A stretch of 17,604 nucleotides of DNA from JANYIP01 sp031394045 (lineage in GTDB: Bacteria; Actinomycetota; Actinomycetes; Prado026), in NCBI GenBank assembly GCA_031394045.1, contig JANMWN010000042.1, forward strand, positions 1 through 17,604, in the 5' to 3' direction. Position 1 is the first letter of the stretch. Each line of letters starts with the position of its first letter. The notes beneath the pieces are model-generated. The model made no database searches. It worked only from the letters and a program-made list of their open reading frames with translations, and was not told the DNA's origin. The translations under genes were made by a program, and so were the position numbers. Shown here one piece after another: positions 9,363 to 17,232 of this stretch.

Positions 9363-9691
9363 CCTCCGAACAGCTGCCTGCGGATCGAGGCCGCGTTGGA
9401 GAAGATCCGCATCGCCAGCACCACGACGACCCCGGTGGACAGCTGCGACCCGACCCCGAGCTGGTCGCCGAGGAAGACGATCAGAGCGGCCACCAGGACG
9501 TTGGACACGAAGGAGATGACGAACACCTTGTCGTCGAAGATGCCTTCGAGAGTCGCTCGTACCGCCCCGAAGACCGCGTCCAGCGCCGCCACCACCGCGA
9601 TCGGCAGGTACGGCTGCATCCACAACGGGACCACCGGGTGCAGGAACAGCCCCAGCGCGATACCGACGACGAGCCCGAGCACCGCGATCAC
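9359..9691 (-). CDS. sbp: Small basic family protein (DUF1290, Sbp)
   Basis: A 110-residue integral membrane protein with three or more hydrophobic helices (about 1-16, 22-40 and 52-72, plus a C-terminal hydrophobic stretch), ending in FSNAASIRRQLFGG. The segment LPIAVVAALDAVFGAVRATL followed by EGIFDDKVFVISFVSNVL is the family signature. Homologues are Rv1824 in M. tuberculosis and sbp in Bacillus; in both they sit with DUF881 genes, which suggests that the three act together in the envelope, although the function is unknown. The GTG at 9691 overlaps the preceding DUF881 stop by 4 nt, and its own stop overlaps the next DUF881 start by 4 nt, so all three are translationally coupled. Confidence 0.92.
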   Translation of the reverse strand: MIAVLGLVVGIALGLFLHPVVPLWMQPYLPIAVVAALDAVFGAVRATLEGIFDDKVFVISFVSNVLVAALIVFLGDQLGVGSQLSTGVVVVLAMRIFSNAASIRRQLFGG

Positions 9692-10572
9692 GGCGTCACC
9701 TCCTGCTGTGCAGGATCCTGCTGCCGGCTGACCGGCCGGGCGTACCGCAAGCCTGTCGTCGCGGCCGCCGCCAGCGTCAGTGCTGATGCGGCGTCGACCG
9801 AGTACCGCACGCCGTACGTCTGCTGGAGCGTACGGAGCCCACGGCCCGCGGCCCCCGCAGCGAAGTCGGCCTCGATCGTCCTGGGGTCGCCGATCGCCTC
9901 GACCACGTACGGCCTGGTCAGGGGTCGGTAGTCGACCAGGATCGCATCGCCGGCCGACCGGATCGCCGACAACGAGGTCAGCCGCTGGTCGTTGACGGAC
10001 ACCGCCTCGGCGCCGGCGGCCCACAGCCCGTTGACGACCATCTGCAGGTCCCGGTCGAGCACCCGGCCGAGCGAGGGGTCACCTTGCGAGCCGGACCCGG
10101 GGGCCACCGCGTCGTCGAGGGTGATCCGCAGGCCCGGGCCGGTCACGGGTCGCTGCGCCGCCGCCAGCTCGAGCGTCCCGAGCTGGCCGTCGAGGAGCTT
10201 CCCCTGGCCGGTGGCACCGAGGGCGACCGACTTGAGCCGGTCGACCTCGACCTGGAGCGCAGCCGCGGCTGTCGTCACCGTGTCGTACCGCTGGGTCTGC
10301 GCCTGGATCCGGGCCAGCAGATCGACCCGCCGCTGGGCGACCGCAGGCCGGGCCGCGTTCGCCTGGACGACCGCGGCGGCGAGCAGGATGCCGACCAGCG
10401 CCAAGGACAGCCCGGCCCCCAGCGTGCGCGTCCGCCGTCGGGCAGCCGGGTCCTCGCGCTGCTTGCGGGCGGCCGCCGCGGCGTACCCCGGGTCGAGCGC
10501 CTCGTCCCATATCTGGGCGAGCAGCTGCGGGACGCCATCGACCCGGGAGCGGGGCGGGGCATCGGTCGGCAC
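9688..10572 (-). CDS. DUF881 membrane protein (first of the pair)
   Basis: A 294-residue protein. The cytoplasmic N-terminus (1-50) is basic (RKQREDPAARRRTRT), followed by a membrane helix (about 52-72), a coiled coil (about 76-120) and the extracytoplasmic DUF881 domain (about 140-270) with RPVTGPGLRITLDD, LQMVVNGLWAAGAEAVSVND and RPYVVEAIGDPRTIEADF. It corresponds to Rv1823 in the mycobacterial block. A longer N-terminal cytoplasmic region distinguishes it from its paralogue downstream. The GTG at 10572 lacks a Shine-Dalgarno sequence; a TAGTCT hexamer lies 6 nt before it. It is 23 nt after the stop of the guanylyltransferase gene. Function is unknown; the coupling with Sbp suggests a shared membrane complex. 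Confidence 0.88.
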   Translation of the reverse strand: MPTDAPPRSRVDGVPQLLAQIWDEALDPGYAAAAARKQREDPAARRRTRTLGAGLSLALVGILLAAAVVQANAARPAVAQRRVDLLARIQAQTQRYDTVTTAAAALQVEVDRLKSVALGATGQGKLLDGQLGTLELAAAQRPVTGPGLRITLDDAVAPGSGSQGDPSLGRVLDRDLQMVVNGLWAAGAEAVSVNDQRLTSLSAIRSAGDAILVDYRPLTRPYVVEAIGDPRTIEADFAAGAAGRGLRTLQQTYGVRYSVDAASALTLAAAATTGLRYARPVSRQQDPAQQEVTP

Positions 10573-10578
10573 GTCGTC

Positions 10579-10584
10579 AGACTA
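10579..10584 (-). promoter_or_regulatory. Candidate -10 for a leaderless DUF881 transcript
   Basis: TAGTCT (minus strand) fits TANNNT and is followed by GACGAC and then the GTG start of the first DUF881 gene. No Shine-Dalgarno sequence and no -35 are visible. The spacing would put the transcript start at the start codon, giving the DUF881-Sbp-DUF881-gcvH genes their own promoter. Confidence 0.3.
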
Positions 10585-10595
10585 CCCAGCCGGTC

Positions 10596-13094
10596 TCAGC
10601 GGCCGGCCTTGTCCACGACCTCGGTCCAGTCGTCCAGCAGGGCGTTGGCGAGCTCCTCCGAGCGCGCCTCGGCCCAGAGCCTGGTCATCGCCTCCGCGGG
10701 GTCGGGCAGCACCAGGGCCCAGCTCCCGTCGTCCTCGACGACACGGACGCCGTCCACGGTGTCGACCGTGCGCTCGCCGGCCGACTCGATGACCGCGCGC
10801 ATCACCTGGCCCTTGTGCGCCCAGGGCGTGGGTACGTCGCGGCGGAGCAGGTGCGCACGCGGGATGCGGCCGTCGATCTGGCTCAGCGTGAGCTGGGTGC
10901 GTGCCACCAGCCCGAGCAGCCGGACGAACGCCGCGTACGGGTCGACGGCTGGACCGAGCTCGGGCACCACGATGCCGCCCCGCCCGTTGCCGCCGAGGAT
11001 CAGCCCGGGCATGGCGGCCACCCTCGCGAGGTCGTCGGCCGATGTCGTCGTCCAGAGCACCTCGACGCCGTGGAAGCGGCAGACCTGCTCGGCGACCCGC
11101 GTGGTCGTGACCGGCAGGGCCACCTTGCCCGCCCCGCGCTCCGCGGCCACCAGGTCGAGGAAGACCAGCAGGGCGCGGTCGTCCCCGATCGCGCGCCCGG
11201 TGTTGTCGACGATCGACAACCGCTCCCCCACCGGGTCGAAGCGGACCCCGAACGCGGCCTTCGACGACGCCACCAGCTCGCCCAGCCGGCGGAGCGCCGA
11301 CGCGCGGTCGCCGGGCAGCTCGGTCGGCCGGTTGTCGTCCAGGCGGTTGTTGACCGTGAGGACCTCGACCGGGAGCCGCGCGAGCAGAGAGGGGATCAGC
11401 AGGGAGGCCACCCCACCCGCCGCGTCGACCACGACCTTGAGGCGGGCCGCCTCAAGCTCTGAGGTGTCGATTGAGGCCCGCAGCTCCTGGACGTAGCTCT
11501 CGACCGCGCGGGGCGGGAACGAGAGGTCCCCGATCTCACCCGGGAAGGCACGCCGGAACTCCTGGCGCTGGTAGATGCGTTCGAGCTTGCGGACCGCCGC
11601 CGGTGACAGGTCGCCGCCGGACTCGTCCAGGAACACGATCTCGACGCTGTCCGGGACGCCCCGGCTCGTACGCAGCATGATGCCGCCCGCCGCTCCGGCC
11701 CGTGAGGTCTCCATCCTGGTGACGGGGGGTGGCGAGACCTCGAGGTCCCGGACGTTCAGTGCACTGGAGGTCAGGGCGCTGATCACCGCGCGCTTGAAGG
11801 CGCGGGCCGCCCGCGAGTGGTCGCGGGAGGTGACCACGGTCGCGCCCTTCTGCAGCGTCGTCGCGTAGGCGGACGCCAGCCGGACGACCAGCTCAGGGGT
11901 GATCTCGACGTTGATGATCCCCGAGACGCCCCGCGCGCCGAACAGGCTGCGCTGGCCGCGGGCCTCCCAGATCACCGACGACATTACGACCGCACCAGCC
12001 TCGATCGTCTTGAAGGGGTAGACCTTGACCGCGGTGGAGATGATCGCCTCTTCCTCGATCACGCAGTCGTCGCCGAGGACCGCGCCCTCCTCGACCCGCG
12101 CGGCCCGCATCACGTCGGTGTTCTTGCCCACCACGCAGCCCCGCAGGTTGGCGTGCGGGCCGATGAACACGTTGTCGTGGACGATCGCGCGGTGCAGGAA
12201 CGCGCCGCTGCGTACGACGACGTTGCTGCCCAGCACGGTGTACTCACGCAGCTCGGCACCGGCCTCGACCTTGGCGTAGTCGCCGACGTACAGCGGACCG
12301 CGGAGCACCGCGTCAGGGTCGACGTCAGCGCCCTCGGCCACCCAGACACCTGGCGACATCTCGAAGCCGTCGATGTCCACGTCGACGCGGCGCTCCAAGA
12401 CGTCCGCCTGGGCCTTGTGGTAGCTCTCGAGCGTGCCGACGTCCTCCCAGTAGCCCTCGGCGACGTAGCCGAAGACGGCGCGGCCCTCCTCGATCAGCCG
12501 TGGGAACACGTCGCCCGACCAGTCGACCGACTCGCCTGCCGCGACGTAGTCGAAGACCTCCGGCTCCATCACGTAGATGCCGGTGTTCACCGTGTCGCTG
12601 AAGACCTGGCCCCAGGTCGGCTTCTCCAGGAACCGTTGCACCCGGCCGTCCTCGTCCAGGATCGTGATGCCGAACTCGAGCGGGTCGGGCACCCGGGTGA
12701 GGCAGACCGTGACCATCGCCTTGTTCTTCTTGTGGAACGCGACGAGCGCGGTGAGGTCGATGTCGGTCAGCGCGTCACCGCTGATCACCAGGAAGGTGTC
12801 GTCGGCCAGCGCCGTCTCGGCGTTCTTCACGCTGCCGGCCGTGCCGAGCGGCTCCTCCTCGGTCGCGTACGTCAGCGACATGCCGAGCTCTTCCCCGTCG
12901 CCGAAGTAGTTGCGTACCAAGGACGCCAGGAACTGGACGGTGACGACGACCTCGGTGTACCCGTGCTTGCGGAGCAGCAGGAGCACGTGCTCCATGATCG
13001 GACGGTTGACGACGGGGAGCAGTGGCTTGGGCATGCTGGCGGTCATCGGGCGCAGCCGGGTCCCCTCGCCGCCGGCCATCACCACGGCCTTCAT
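10596..13094 (-). CDS. Mannose-1-phosphate guanylyltransferase fused to a phosphomannomutase-like domain
   Basis: An 832-residue cytoplasmic fusion. Residues 1-235 are a nucleotidyltransferase with GGEGTRLRP (8-16), PKPLLPV, SGD (105-107), EKP (157-159) and YWEDVGT; it would make a nucleotide sugar, most likely GDP-mannose from mannose-1-phosphate and GTP. Residues about 245-375 are hexapeptide-repeat (left-handed beta-helix) sequence. Residues about 380-830 align with the phosphomannomutase/phosphoglucomutase fold but lack its motifs: the TASHNP phosphoserine loop reads RTSRGVP (S477), the DGDGDR metal site reads DPVGER (620-625), the GEESGH sugar loop reads GGNGRGG (701-707), and the RPSGTEP phosphate loop reads LPDPAEA. 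So mutase activity is doubtful. The ATG at 13094 is 4 nt after the phosphatidyltransferase stop, with GAGGTGAGG just upstream. GDP-mannose would feed mannolipid or glycan synthesis. Confidence 0.9.
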   Translation of the reverse strand: MKAVVMAGGEGTRLRPMTASMPKPLLPVVNRPIMEHVLLLLRKHGYTEVVVTVQFLASLVRNYFGDGEELGMSLTYATEEEPLGTAGSVKNAETALADDTFLVISGDALTDIDLTALVAFHKKNKAMVTVCLTRVPDPLEFGITILDEDGRVQRFLEKPTWGQVFSDTVNTGIYVMEPEVFDYVAAGESVDWSGDVFPRLIEEGRAVFGYVAEGYWEDVGTLESYHKAQADVLERRVDVDIDGFEMSPGVWVAEGADVDPDAVLRGPLYVGDYAKVEAGAELREYTVLGSNVVVRSGAFLHRAIVHDNVFIGPHANLRGCVVGKNTDVMRAARVEEGAVLGDDCVIEEEAIISTAVKVYPFKTIEAGAVVMSSVIWEARGQRSLFGARGVSGIINVEITPELVVRLASAYATTLQKGATVVTSRDHSRAARAFKRAVISALTSSALNVRDLEVSPPPVTRMETSRAGAAGGIMLRTSRGVPDSVEIVFLDESGGDLSPAAVRKLERIYQRQEFRRAFPGEIGDLSFPPRAVESYVQELRASIDTSELEAARLKVVVDAAGGVASLLIPSLLARLPVEVLTVNNRLDDNRPTELPGDRASALRRLGELVASSKAAFGVRFDPVGERLSIVDNTGRAIGDDRALLVFLDLVAAERGAGKVALPVTTTRVAEQVCRFHGVEVLWTTTSADDLARVAAMPGLILGGNGRGGIVVPELGPAVDPYAAFVRLLGLVARTQLTLSQIDGRIPRAHLLRRDVPTPWAHKGQVMRAVIESAGERTVDTVDGVRVVEDDGSWALVLPDPAEAMTRLWAEARSEELANALLDDWTEVVDKAGR

Positions 13095-13098
13095 GGCC

Positions 13099-13728
13099 TC
13101 ACCTCGCGCATCGCGCCTCCCCGCTTCCTCGACCCTCCTGGGCCTGCCGACCTGATGTCACGACGGAACGAACCTGCTGCAGGTACAGCGCGCCCGCCCA
13201 CCAGTACAGACCTGTACCCCAGATCGCGAAGGCCCAACCCAGGACCCTCGCGACCAGCGCCGGAGTACCGCTCCCGTCGGAGAGCAGGAGCAGCGGGAAG
13301 GCGTAGAGCAGGTTGAAGGTGGCGGCTTTGCCGAGGTAGTGCACCTCGAGCGGTCCGCGCCCGTGCCGGCGCAGCACCGGCAGGGTCAGCGCGAGGACGG
13401 CGTCCCGCGCGACCAGGATCCCGACGAACCACCAGGGCAGGATCTCGCGCAGGCCGAGCCCGATCAGGGTGGCGAAGATGTAGAGGCGGTCGGCCAGCGG
13501 GTCGAGCAGCTGGCCGACGCGCGAGATCTGGTTCCACCGCCGGGCGATCCAGCCGTCCAGGTAGTCGGTGATTCCGCTGACCATGAGCAGCACGATCGCG
13601 AGGCCGTCGGCGTGCGGGCCGAGGATCAGCCAGAGGAAGACCGGTACGCCGAGCAGCCGCAGCATCGACAGCGCGTTCGGGACCGTGAGGACCCGGTCGG
13701 TCTGGACTTCGGTCTCCTGGACTTCCAC
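13099..13728 (-). CDS. CDP-alcohol phosphatidyltransferase (PgsA2-like)
   Basis: A 209-residue integral membrane enzyme that would transfer a phosphatidyl group from CDP-diacylglycerol to an alcohol. The complete family signature is present: D55-x2-D58-G59-x2-A62-R63-x8-G72-x3-D76-x3-D80, so the metal-binding aspartates are intact. About five to six hydrophobic helices follow. Position matches pgsA2 (Rv1822) in M. tuberculosis, but the acceptor alcohol (glycerol-3-phosphate, inositol phosphate or the phosphatidyl group of cardiolipin synthesis) cannot be read from the sequence. The GTG at 13728 follows a strong GGGAGG. The first codons hold a near-duplication (GAAGTCCAG twice, encoding EVQ-x-T-EVQ). 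It lies 22 nt downstream of the zinc-permease gene and 4 nt upstream of the guanylyltransferase gene. Confidence 0.9.
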   Translation of the reverse strand: MEVQETEVQTDRVLTVPNALSMLRLLGVPVFLWLILGPHADGLAIVLLMVSGITDYLDGWIARRWNQISRVGQLLDPLADRLYIFATLIGLGLREILPWWFVGILVARDAVLALTLPVLRRHGRGPLEVHYLGKAATFNLLYAFPLLLLSDGSGTPALVARVLGWAFAIWGTGLYWWAGALYLQQVRSVVTSGRQAQEGRGSGEARCAR

Positions 13729-13750
13729 GGCACCTCCCTGTTCGCTGACA

Positions 13751-14578
13751 CTACCCCCGTGAACGGCGGGCGAAGGTCATGGCGTACGCCGCCGATGCCA
13801 CCGCCAGGATCGCGAAGCTTGGGGGTACCCGCGGCAGTAGGTAGCTGGCCGTCAGACCGACCACCATCGACAGCACCGACAGCCCGCAGGCCAGCCCCAT
13901 GGCGACGTACGGACGGTCGGTGAGCCGGGCGGCGGCGCCGGCCGGGGCCGCGAGCAGCCCGAGCAGCAGCAGCGCACCCACCGCCTGGGTGGCCTCGGCG
14001 GCTGTGGCCCCGACCAGCACGAGGAAGGCCACGCCGAGGGCCTTGACGGGCACGCCTCGAGCCGCCGCCACCGCCTCGTCGAGACTGGCGAACAGCAACG
14101 GCCGCGCGATCGCTATCACGACGGCGACCAAGGCGACAGCGACCAGGGCGGCCGTACGAGCCTGCACCGCGCTGAGGCCGAAGATCGAGCCGAACAGCAC
14201 GTTGACCCCTGCCGCGCCGTTGGCTGCCGCCCTGGCGCCGGAGGTGTAGACCGACAGCGCCAGCACGCCGAGCCCCAGCACCCAGGCGAAGACCGTGCCG
14301 ACCACGACGTCGTCCGCGCGACCGCGGTTGCCTAGCAGGCCGAGCACCGACCCGACGGCGATCGTCGCTGCGAACAGGCCGAGGCGGGGGTCCACCCCGA
14401 AGGCCAGCGCGGTGAGCGCACCGGAGAAGGCCACGTGGCTGAGGGCGTCACCGATGAACACCTGGCTGCGCAGCACCATGAAGTACCCGACCAGGCCCGC
14501 GAGTGCCGCGATCGGGACTCCGGCCAGGAAGGCTTGCCGCATAAAGGGCTGGGCGAGCAGGTCGCTGAGGCCGGTCAC
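13751..14578 (-). CDS. Metal ABC transporter permease (ZnuB-like), second copy
   Basis: A 275-residue membrane protein of the ABC-3 family (zinc/manganese importers) with about eight hydrophobic helices. Family markers are LVGYFMVLRSQVFIGDALSH (split here: VGYFMVLRSQVF from 30, GDALSHVAFSG from 43), FGSIFGLS, RPLLFASLDEAVAAARGVPV (159-178) and AVGALLLLGLLAAPAGAAA. It is paralogous to the permease encoded immediately upstream, so the membrane channel is probably a heterodimer. The GTG at 14578 overlaps the upstream stop by 4 nt. It retains the GDALSH segment, which its paralogue has as GHALAV. The next gene, a phosphatidyltransferase, starts after only 22 nt with no terminator between. Confidence 0.93.
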   Translation of the reverse strand: MTGLSDLLAQPFMRQAFLAGVPIAALAGLVGYFMVLRSQVFIGDALSHVAFSGALTALAFGVDPRLGLFAATIAVGSVLGLLGNRGRADDVVVGTVFAWVLGLGVLALSVYTSGARAAANGAAGVNVLFGSIFGLSAVQARTAALVAVALVAVVIAIARPLLFASLDEAVAAARGVPVKALGVAFLVLVGATAAEATQAVGALLLLGLLAAPAGAAARLTDRPYVAMGLACGLSVLSMVVGLTASYLLPRVPPSFAILAVASAAYAMTFARRSRG

Positions 14579-15447
14579 GCGCGGCCCCGTGCCAACGCAA
14601 CCCAGCCCAGCGCCAGCAGGTACGTCAGGAACGCCAGGCTGGTGAGGAAGAACCCGATCGGGTACGGCGAGTAGTACGCGACGAACAGCGCCACCCAGGT
14701 GACCGTCAGGCCGAGGGCAACGGTCAGGACCAGGCTGACCCGGGGGCTCGCCGAGAGTGCTTGGGCGGTCGCCGCCGGGACCACCAGGAGGGCGAAGACC
14801 AGCAGCGTTCCCGTGATCTGGCTGACCTCGGCCGCCGCGACGCCGAGCAGCACCAGGAACGTGACCGAGAGCAGGCGTACGGGAACACCCCTGGCAGCAG
14901 CGACCGCGGGGTCGATGGACGCGAAGAGCAACGGGCGACCGATCATCGTCAGGACAGCGAGGGCGACGACCGCCACCAGCAGAAGGACGAGGACCTGCTG
15001 CGAGGTGATTCCGAGAAAGCTGCCGAACAGCAGGGCGTTGACCCCGCTCAGGAATCCGCCGTACAGGCTGACGAAGAGGAACCCGCAGCCCAGTGCGAAC
15101 GCCTGCACCGTCCCTGTGACCGCAGCCTCCTCGCTGAAGCCCTGCCCCCTTCCGCCCGGTACCAGGGCGATCAGCAGGGCGGCCGTCACAGCGAAGGCGA
15201 AGAGACCGTACGTCGCCGAGATGCCCACCAGCACCGCACCCGCGGCGCCGGGGAAGCCGACCACCGCGAGGGCGTGCCCGGCGAAGGTCTGCTTGCGCAG
15301 GACCATGAACCAGCCGACCAGCCCGGACAGCACCGCCACGATCGTCCCCGCGCGAAAGGCGTTGACCATGAACGGGAACTCGAGCACCTGGCGTACGTCC
15401 TGGACGAGGTTCCAGGTGAGCTGCGGGTCCAGGCCGGAGGAGGTCAC
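14575..15447 (-). CDS. Metal ABC transporter permease (ZnuB-like), first copy
   Basis: A 290-residue ABC-3 family permease with about eight membrane helices. It has the N-terminal PFMVNAFRAGTIVAVLSGLV, GWFMVLRKQTFAGHALAVVG (45-64), RPLLFASIDPAVAAARGVPV and ITGTLLVFALLVVPAATAQ near the C-terminus. With the following permease and the ATPase upstream it would form the membrane part of a zinc importer. The GTG at 15447 is 7 nt after the ATPase stop. Two permeases rather than one homodimer-forming copy is seen in some actinobacterial operons of this type. Metal identity rests on the linked Zur gene and box, not on the permease sequence. Confidence 0.93.
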   Translation of the reverse strand: MTSSGLDPQLTWNLVQDVRQVLEFPFMVNAFRAGTIVAVLSGLVGWFMVLRKQTFAGHALAVVGFPGAAGAVLVGISATYGLFAFAVTAALLIALVPGGRGQGFSEEAAVTGTVQAFALGCGFLFVSLYGGFLSGVNALLFGSFLGITSQQVLVLLLVAVVALAVLTMIGRPLLFASIDPAVAAARGVPVRLLSVTFLVLLGVAAAEVSQITGTLLVFALLVVPAATAQALSASPRVSLVLTVALGLTVTWVALFVAYYSPYPIGFFLTSLAFLTYLLALGWVALARGRA

Positions 15448-15454
15448 GGGCGGG

Positions 15455-16306
15455 TCAGTGGGTGTGCCGGTCGCTGTGGTGCGCCGGCGGCTCCGGCTGA
15501 CCCACGACCACCAGCTGCCCGTCCGACGTCGACAGCACCTCGATCGGCGTCGCGTACAGCCGGCTCAGCGTCTCGCTCGTGATCACCTCGTGCGGCGTAC
15601 CTGCAGCCGCGCCACCCGAGGCGATGTAGACCACCCGGTCGAGGTACCCGAGGATCGGGTTGACGTCGTGGGCGACCATCACGACGGTCACTCCGTCCTC
15701 ACGGCAGATGCGGGAGACCAGTGCGGCGATCGCGCTCTGGTTCGGCAGGTCGAGGCTGTCGAGGGGCTCGTCCAGGAGCAGCAGGCGGGGCCGTGACGCG
15801 AGGGCCTGGGCGATCAGCAGCCGTTGCTGCTCGCCGCCGGAGAGCCGCCCGACGGGGCGGTGCGCGTACTCAGTGGCGTCGACGAGCTCGATGACCTCGC
15901 GTACCCGCGCGGTGTCGGCCCTGGTCCGTGCGCTCCAGCGGCTGGCGCCGGGAACCGGTACGCCCCAACGGTTTCCGTCGAGCCCGAGGCGGACGACGTC
16001 GACACCTCGGACCCGGAGCTGGGCGTCGAAGCTGCGGCGCTGCGGGAGGTAGCCGATCTGGTCGTTGGCCGAGCCCGGAGGCTCCCCCATCACCGAGATC
16101 GTGCCCTCGGCGAGCGGCAGCAGCCCGAGCACCGCCTTGATCAAGGTCGACTTGCCGACGCCGTTGGGTCCCAGCACCGCGACGAACTCGCCCTTGTGGA
16201 CGGTCAGGTCGACGCCGCTCCAGAGCGTACGGTCGCCGATCCGGACGGCCGCTCCCCTGAGCTCGAGCAGGCCGTGATCGGCGGGGTCTGTCACGGGAGG
16301 CATCAT
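15455..16306 (-). CDS. Metal ABC transporter ATP-binding protein (ZnuC-like)
   Basis: A 283-residue ATPase that would power the two permeases. All nucleotide-binding motifs are present: Walker A GPNGVGKST (46-54), Q-loop Q89 in YLPQR, signature LSGGEQQR (155-162), Walker B LLLLDEP (175-181) and H-loop H213 in VAHD. The last residues are His-rich (HHSDRHTH, 276-283), which could bind metal. The ATG at 16306 overlaps the stop of the binding-protein gene (ATGA); a second ATG follows at 16303, so the start could be one codon later. Translational coupling with the upstream gene is likely because no separate Shine-Dalgarno site is needed. Its length is slightly greater than typical ZnuC because of this tail and an insert around 110-130 (GVPVPGASRWSARTRAD). 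Confidence 0.95.
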   Translation of the reverse strand: MMPPVTDPADHGLLELRGAAVRIGDRTLWSGVDLTVHKGEFVAVLGPNGVGKSTLIKAVLGLLPLAEGTISVMGEPPGSANDQIGYLPQRRSFDAQLRVRGVDVVRLGLDGNRWGVPVPGASRWSARTRADTARVREVIELVDATEYAHRPVGRLSGGEQQRLLIAQALASRPRLLLLDEPLDSLDLPNQSAIAALVSRICREDGVTVVMVAHDVNPILGYLDRVVYIASGGAAAGTPHEVITSETLSRLYATPIEVLSTSDGQLVVVGQPEPPAHHSDRHTH

Positions 16307-17229
16307 CGCGCGGCTGCGGCCAGAGCGTCACGCAGAGCCGTCAGCTGGGCGGTCTGCCACTGCTGCCACGAGACGGTCGCAGGGGTCATCGTCTCGGTGA
16401 TCGTCGTGACCTGGATGCCGTGCGACTTCGCGGCAGCGATCTGGGCCTGGACGTCGGGGGTGGCGTTCTGGGCGTTGTAGACGTACACCTTGATCACCCG
16501 GTTGCTGATCTGCGCGTCGATGGTCGCCTTGTCCGCGGCCGCAGGGTCGATGCCCTGGCTGACAGCGGTGAGGAATCCGCCGGGCGTGACCAGGTCAAGA
16601 CCGAGCGCCGGCGCGAGCATCGCGAAGATGGACTCCGAGGCACCGACCTTCGTGCCGGCGTACCTCGTGCGGATCTCGGCGGTCATCGCCTGGTAGGCGG
16701 CGGTCGCCGTCGTCTCGAAGGCCGCCTTCTGCCGGGCGAAGTACGCCGAGTCCCCCGGGTCGATGCGCTGGTAGCCACGGGTGATCTCGTCGACCACCGT
16801 GCGTACGTCGGCCGGGTTGTACCAACGATGCGGGTTGCCGCCGTCCGCCACGCCGACGATGTCCCCCACCGTGAGGAGAATCCGGCTGTCGACCGGGTTG
16901 GCCGCAGCCAGCTTGCTGGCCCAGGTGTCGTACCCGATTCCGTTGACCAGCACCAGGTCTGCCGTGGCGACAGCCCGGCCGTCCGCCGTCGTCGGCTCGT
17001 AGTCGTGGGGGTCGGCGTCGGGGCTGTCGATGATGCTGGTGACCGTGACCTTGTCGCCCCCGAGCTGGGCCGCGATGCTGCCCCAGAAGTTCTCGGCCGC
17101 GACCACCCGGATCGTGCCGGCCTCGCCACTGGTCACCCCGTGCCCGGTACTGCAACCCACCACTCCGGTCGCGCCCGCGGCGAGCAGGAGACCGATCGCC
17201 GCCCCGCGCAGCACTCGGGTGGTACTCAT
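16303..17229 (-). CDS. Metal ABC transporter substrate-binding lipoprotein (ZnuA/TroA family)
   Basis: A 308-residue secreted lipoprotein that captures the metal outside the membrane and passes it to the permeases. The signal peptide has a short basic start (MSTTRVLRG), a hydrophobic core and the lipobox VVGC, so C26 would be lipidated. The cluster A-I metal site shows H75 in DPHDYEPT and H134 in NPHRWYNP. The third ligand position reads ASES with E199, where zinc-specific members usually have His and manganese-binding PsaA has Glu. The fourth is probably E279 in ITETMTP rather than Asp. No His-rich loop is present. I chose the ATG at 17229 because the signal peptide begins there. No Shine-Dalgarno sequence precedes it, and a promoter ends 6 nt upstream, so the mRNA is probably leaderless. 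Confidence 0.94.
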   Translation of the reverse strand: MSTTRVLRGAAIGLLLAAGATGVVGCSTGHGVTSGEAGTIRVVAAENFWGSIAAQLGGDKVTVTSIIDSPDADPHDYEPTTADGRAVATADLVLVNGIGYDTWASKLAAANPVDSRILLTVGDIVGVADGGNPHRWYNPADVRTVVDEITRGYQRIDPGDSAYFARQKAAFETTATAAYQAMTAEIRTRYAGTKVGASESIFAMLAPALGLDLVTPGGFLTAVSQGIDPAAADKATIDAQISNRVIKVYVYNAQNATPDVQAQIAAAKSHGIQVTTITETMTPATVSWQQWQTAQLTALRDALAAAAR

Positions 17230-17232
17230 GCC

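Noticed and set aside
9692..10024. Upstream extension of the small basic protein frame
   Set aside because: It covers the DUF881 coding region in another frame; the GTG at 9691 gives the family length and the usual 4-nt overlap.
11817..13316. A 499-codon open frame on the plus strand
   Set aside because: It is antisense to the guanylyltransferase fusion, whose motifs are clear; the plus-strand translation is low-complexity and without a family match.
13683..13728. Near-duplication (GAAGTCCAG twice) at the start of the phosphatidyltransferase gene
   Set aside because: A single 9-bp repeat in a non-conserved N-terminus; most likely slippage, not a regulatory element.
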